Source: CAVUMR01 sp963742715 (GTDB lineage Bacteria > Actinomycetota > Actinomycetes > Mycobacteriales > Micromonosporaceae). From it: DNA of 64,000 nucleotides. The position numbers and the translations under genes are program-made. Below are positions 60,793 through 64,000 of the stretch, in pieces. The notes beneath the pieces were generated by a model. That model did not search any database and was not told where the DNA came from. It was given only the letters and a program-made list of their open reading frames with translations. Where the stretch lies: contig CAVUMR010000003.1 in NCBI GenBank assembly GCA_963742715.1, forward strand, positions 1,240,001-1,304,000, in the 5' to 3' direction. Numbering within the stretch: the first letter of the stretch is position 1; every line of letters begins with the position of its first letter.

Positions 60793-61420
60793 GCTGGTCC
60801 CGGTGCAGCCGCTTGCGCCGCACCCGGATCCCGCCCCAGACGGCCATTCCGGTGATGCGTACGACCGGCGCCCCCGGCGCGCCCGGACCACTGGCCAGGT
60901 CCTCGAAGCCGCCCATGATCCCGGAGCCGTGCACGTCCACGGTGACGTCCTCCGGCACGATGATGTCCACACCGCCCATGAACGCGCTGGCCTCGATGGT
61001 CACCACGGGTCCGGCGAACATGGCCTCGCGCAGGTCGAGGTTGATCCCGCCGCAGAGCGCGAAGCAGCTGTACCTCTCCGGCACCACCCAGCGGCCCTTG
61101 CGCTCGGCCCCGGACAGGATCGCCACCGAGGACGAATGCACCGGGGTACCGCCGATCCGGTGGCCGGGCATGACCGGCGTCGGGCCACTGACCGGGATCG
61201 GGACGGGCGTCGCCGACATCGCCCCGGGCAGGTCCTGGGTGACCGGCTCCAGGTCGGCATACGTCTTCGCCTGGTACACCGCGTCCAGCCGGTCCTGCAG
61301 CTCGTCGAGATCGATCCGGCCCTCGCCGGCGGCCACGTGCAACGCCTCGGCGACCTTGTTCCGGTCGGCGTCGGAGGCGCGCAGTTGCCGCGGATCGGTC
61401 GGGTTGACGGGGGTGGTCAC
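60776..61420 (-). CDS. DUF1707 / LiaF-like C-terminal domain protein (214 aa)
   Basis: The N-terminal DUF1707 domain (about 10-62: RQLRASDADRNKVAEALHVAAGEGRIDLDELQDRLDAVYQAKTYADL) is followed by a linker. The C-terminal beta-domain (about 98-190: VAILSGAERKGRWVVPERYSCFALCGGINLDLREAMF...VDIIVPEDVTVDVHG) is a cell-wall-active-antibiotic-response (LiaF-type) fold. No transmembrane helix is visible, so it is probably cytoplasmic. The start is GTG, 7 nt after a leaderless -10 element. The role is unknown, perhaps linked to envelope stress. Confidence 0.9.
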   Translation of the reverse strand: MTTPVNPTDPRQLRASDADRNKVAEALHVAAGEGRIDLDELQDRLDAVYQAKTYADLEPVTQDLPGAMSATPVPIPVSGPTPVMPGHRIGGTPVHSSSVAILSGAERKGRWVVPERYSCFALCGGINLDLREAMFAGPVVTIEASAFMGGVDIIVPEDVTVDVHGSGIMGGFEDLASGPGAPGAPVVRITGMAVWGGIRVRRKRLHRDQLPGQP

Positions 61421-61427
61421 GGTAAGG

Positions 61428-61433
61428 AGCGTA
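61428..61433 (-). promoter_or_regulatory. Leaderless-type -10 element TACGCT
   Basis: On the minus strand TACGCT is followed by 7 nt and the GTG at 61420, with no ribosome site, indicating a leaderless transcript for the DUF1707 gene. Confidence 0.6.
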
Positions 61434-61585
61434 GGTCACGATGTGCGCCGGTTGACCACCCGCGGGCCGTCCTCGCGCGCCCCGGTGCCCCGCCGGCCCC
61501 GGCCGCCCGCCCTTCGCCGCGCCGCCGGCCCTACCAGCCGATCTCCCGACTTGCCCGATGCCAGCACGCGGCGTAGGGAGGACAG

Positions 61586-62704
61586 ATGACCGACCGCACC
61601 CGTCCACCGTTCCGCGCCGATCACGTCGGGAGCCTGCTCCGCCCGGCCCGGCTCCTCGAAGCCCGCGCGGACCACGCCTCCGGCCTGATCGACGACGACG
61701 CGCTGCGCGCCGTCGAGGACGAGGCGATCACCGAAGTGGTACGGATGCAGGAGGAGGTCGGCCTGCGGTCGGCGACCGATGGCGAGTTCCGGCGTACCTC
61801 CTGGCACATGGACTTCATCTACTCGCTCGGCGGGGTCAGCCGCGGCTCGGAGAACCTGCGGGTGCAGTTCCGCAACGCGGAGGGAAGCCTCGAGTTCACC
61901 TCGGCCGCACTCCAGGTCGACGGGCCGATCCGACTGGTCGAGCCGATCTTCGCGTCCGCCTTCGACTACCTCTCGAGCCAGGTCACGACCGCGCTGCCGA
62001 AGCTCACCATCCCGTCCCCGAGCATGATCCACTACCGGGGTGGGCGGGCCGCGATCGATCCGGACGTGTACCCCGACCTCGACCAGTTCTGGGCCGACCT
62101 GGCCGCCGCGTACTCCGCGCAGTTGCGTGCCCTGTACGACCGGGGCTGCCGGTATCTGCAACTCGACGACACGAGCCTGGCGTATCTGAACGATCCGGAG
62201 CAGCGCGCGATGCTGTCCGCCCGCGGGGTCGACGCCGAGCACCAGCACCTGCAGAACATCAAGGTGATGAACCTGGCGCTGGCGAACCGGCCTTCCGATC
62301 TCGCGATAACGACCCACCTGTGCCGCGGCAACTACCGGTCCTCGTGGGCGGCTGAGGGCGGGTACGAGTTCGTCGCCGAGGCGCTGTTCGGCGAGCTGAA
62401 CGTGGACGGCTACTTCCTGGAGTACGACGACGTCCGCTCGGGTGGTTTCGAGCCGCTGCGCTTCGTACCCCCGGGAAAGCAGGTTGTCCTCGGGCTGGTC
62501 ACCACCAAGAGCGGAAAGCTCGAGTCGAAGGACGACCTGAAGCGGCGGATCGACGAGGCGTCCAAGCAGGTACCGCTCGATCAGTTGTGCCTGTCGCCGC
62601 AGTGCGGCTTCAGCTCCACGGTCGAAGGCAACGACCTGACCATCGACCAGGAGAAGGCCAAGCTCGCGCTGATCGTGGAGACCGCCGCCGAGGTGTGGGG
62701 CTAG
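61586..62704 (+). CDS. Cobalamin-independent methionine synthase II family protein (372 aa)
   Basis: This corresponds to the catalytic half of MetE: a zinc-dependent methyltransferase barrel. FRADHVGSLLRPARLLEA opens the domain. Zinc-ligand candidates are His and Cys in THLCRGNYR, Glu in LEYDDVR and Cys in LSPQCGFSS. The folate-binding N-terminal half of MetE is absent, so it may use another methyl donor or be a stand-alone enzyme. GGGAGGA precedes the ATG. Its stop codon overlaps that of the convergent aminotransferase gene (shared CTAG). Confidence 0.92.
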   Translation: MTDRTRPPFRADHVGSLLRPARLLEARADHASGLIDDDALRAVEDEAITEVVRMQEEVGLRSATDGEFRRTSWHMDFIYSLGGVSRGSENLRVQFRNAEGSLEFTSAALQVDGPIRLVEPIFASAFDYLSSQVTTALPKLTIPSPSMIHYRGGRAAIDPDVYPDLDQFWADLAAAYSAQLRALYDRGCRYLQLDDTSLAYLNDPEQRAMLSARGVDAEHQHLQNIKVMNLALANRPSDLAITTHLCRGNYRSSWAAEGGYEFVAEALFGELNVDGYFLEYDDVRSGGFEPLRFVPPGKQVVLGLVTTKSGKLESKDDLKRRIDEASKQVPLDQLCLSPQCGFSSTVEGNDLTIDQEKAKLALIVETAAEVWG

Positions 62705-63879
62705 CCCTTCAGCGCGGCGAGCCGACTGGACGCCTCGTCCAGCAGTTCGTGCTTCTTGCAGAACGCGAACCGCACCAGCGGGCCGCCGGCCTGCTTGTCG
62801 TCGTAGAAGACCGCCGCCGGAATCGCCACCACGCCGGCACGTTCCGGCAGGTCAAGGCAGAGTTCGCGGCCGCCTTCGTAGCCGAGGGACCGCGCGTCGG
62901 TCATCACGAAATAGGTGCCCTGACTGGGGTACGCGTGGAAGCCGACCTTCACCAGCCCGTCCCGGAGCAGGTCCCGCCGCTCGGCCAGGCTCTGCCGGAG
63001 CTCCTCCACCCACGCCAGCTCCTCCCGCAGCGCGTACGCGACGGCCACCTGAAACGGCGTACCGCTGGCGAAGGTCATGAACTGCTTGGCGGCTCGTACC
63101 GCGGTGACGAGATTCGGCGGGCCGCACACCCAGCCGATCTTCCAGCCGGTGACGCTGAACGTCTTGCCGGCCGAGGACACCGCGACGGTACGGTCGCGCA
63201 TCCCCGGAATCGTGGCCAGCGGGATATGCGACAACCCGTCGAAGGTGAGGTATTCGTACACCTCGTCGGTGATCGCGATCAGGTCGTGCTCCTGGCACAC
63301 CGACGCGATGAGCTCGAGCTCGGCGCGGGTGAACACCTTGCCGGTCGGATTGTGCGGGCTGTTGAACACCATCAGGCGGGTACGTGGGGTGATCGCCGCG
63401 CGCAGCTCGTCCGGGTCGAACCCGAAGGCATCGTCGGGAGCGGCCCCGGCGCGCAACTGCACCGGCCGGCGGATCCCACCGGCCATCGCGATCGCCGCCA
63501 TGTACGAGTCGTAGTAAGGCTCGAAGACCACGACTTCGTCGCCGGGGTTGCACAGCCCGAGCAGCGCGGCCGTGATCGCCTCGGTGGCACCCGCGGTCAC
63601 CAGCACCTCGCGGTCCGGGTCGTAGTCCATCCCGTACCGCTGCGACCGCTGCTCGGCGACGGCGGTGCGCAGCTCCGGCATGCCGTCGCCCGGCGGGTAC
63701 TGGTTGAGCCCGGCCGCGATCGCGTCCCGCGCCGCGGCCAGCATCGCCGCCGGCCCGTCGGTATCCGGGAAGCCCTGGCCGAGGTTGATCGCACCGGTGC
63801 GCCGGGCCAGGGCGGTCATCTCGGCGAAGATCGTGGTGCCGAAGCCGTGCAGCCGGGTTGCCATCACGTCGTCGCGCAT
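62701..63879 (-). CDS. Class I/II PLP-dependent aminotransferase (392 aa)
   Basis: Fold-type I aminotransferase of the methionine/kynurenine/N-succinyldiaminopimelate group (YbdL, DapC-like). INLGQGFPDTDGPAAMLAAARDAI and LNQYPPGDGMPELRTAV lie near the N-terminus. The motif FNSPHNPTGKVFT and the PLP Lys in SSAGKTFSVTGWKIGW are present, with an Arg in VRFAFCKK for the substrate carboxylate. ATG at 63879 has GGGAGGA upstream; the frame extends to 63957 without support. Its neighbour is a MetE-like enzyme, so a methionine-salvage-type role is possible. Confidence 0.93.
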   Translation of the reverse strand: MRDDVMATRLHGFGTTIFAEMTALARRTGAINLGQGFPDTDGPAAMLAAARDAIAAGLNQYPPGDGMPELRTAVAEQRSQRYGMDYDPDREVLVTAGATEAITAALLGLCNPGDEVVVFEPYYDSYMAAIAMAGGIRRPVQLRAGAAPDDAFGFDPDELRAAITPRTRLMVFNSPHNPTGKVFTRAELELIASVCQEHDLIAITDEVYEYLTFDGLSHIPLATIPGMRDRTVAVSSAGKTFSVTGWKIGWVCGPPNLVTAVRAAKQFMTFASGTPFQVAVAYALREELAWVEELRQSLAERRDLLRDGLVKVGFHAYPSQGTYFVMTDARSLGYEGGRELCLDLPERAGVVAIPAAVFYDDKQAGGPLVRFAFCKKHELLDEASSRLAALKG

Positions 63880-63968
63880 GCGTTCCTCCCGAACCGGCCG
63901 GGGTGCTCCGGCCGCCGCCCCCGATCGTGCCGCATCACGCCACGGAACACCCGCCACGGGTATCCGCC

Positions 63969-63977
63969 TGTGGATAA
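63969..63977 (-). promoter_or_regulatory. DnaA-box-like site TTATCCACA
   Basis: A perfect TTATCCACA (minus strand) lies 90 bp before the aminotransferase start, close to the right edge. It is identical to the pair at 3405-3432. Functional meaning is unknown. Confidence 0.3.
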
Positions 63978-64000
63978 CCTCGGCCGCGGTCAGCCGCGTC

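Noticed and set aside
1..64000. tRNA, rRNA, insertion sequences, prophage or integrase genes
   Set aside because: No cloverleaf-like sequences, transposase or integrase motifs, or flanking inverted repeats were recognised on reading both strands. A tRNA and IS search would be needed to confirm absence.

Overview
The window is very GC-rich DNA with dense, often overlapping genes, many GTG starts, several leaderless-looking starts, type VII (ESX) secretion genes, an ANTAR/SpoIIE-type phosphatase, a class F-like sortase and a c-di-AMP (ydaO) riboswitch in front of an NlpC/P60 gene. Together these indicate a filamentous actinomycete, probably of the Micromonosporaceae or a relative. The genus cannot be fixed from sequence alone. 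No rRNA, tRNA, CRISPR array or insertion sequence was seen.

Region 1 (1-21353) is a type VII secretion island. It holds one eccC and one eccD, but two eccB, two eccE and two mycosins (one cut by the left edge). It also has a WXG100 pair and two copies of a module made of an EspC-like small protein, a Gly-rich substrate ending in a TWLTED..VWG tail, and a mycosin. In one copy of the machinery EccE is a single chain. In the other it is split into an EccE N-part and a Pro-rich protein that carries the EccE C-terminal domain.

Region 2 (21354-35300) carries a direct-repeat array, an ANTAR-GAF-PAS-PP2C phosphatase, an S9 oligopeptidase, an alpha/beta hydrolase, a threonine-dehydratase-like enzyme and an SMP-30-like protein. 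These are followed by a c-di-AMP riboswitch with its NlpC/P60 hydrolase, a CopD-like membrane protein with an unknown partner, and a DUF4397-sortase pair.

Region 3 (35300-50800) holds small unknown membrane proteins, a decayed MFS transporter and a CseB/CseC-like two-component system flanked by two lipoprotein genes. The upstream regions of the lipoprotein genes share a four-half-site operator with 11-bp spacing. Also here are a large TPR/HhH-like membrane protein, a DM13 protein, a GNAT acetyltransferase, a Ser/Thr kinase with an extracellular domain, and a DUF427 protein.

Region 4 (50801-59191) is a tightly packed seven-gene catabolic operon on the minus strand: M24 hydrolase, TPP-dependent E1 alpha and beta, amidohydrolase, bicupin, atypical SDR and 3-hydroxyisobutyrate-dehydrogenase-like enzyme. 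It faces a divergent XRE-cupin regulator. Its substrate is unknown.

Region 5 (59198-64000) contains a soluble transhydrogenase (SthA), a DUF1707 protein, a MetE-like zinc methyltransferase and a class I/II aminotransferase. Short tandem repeats recur in gene ends and intergenic regions throughout the window.
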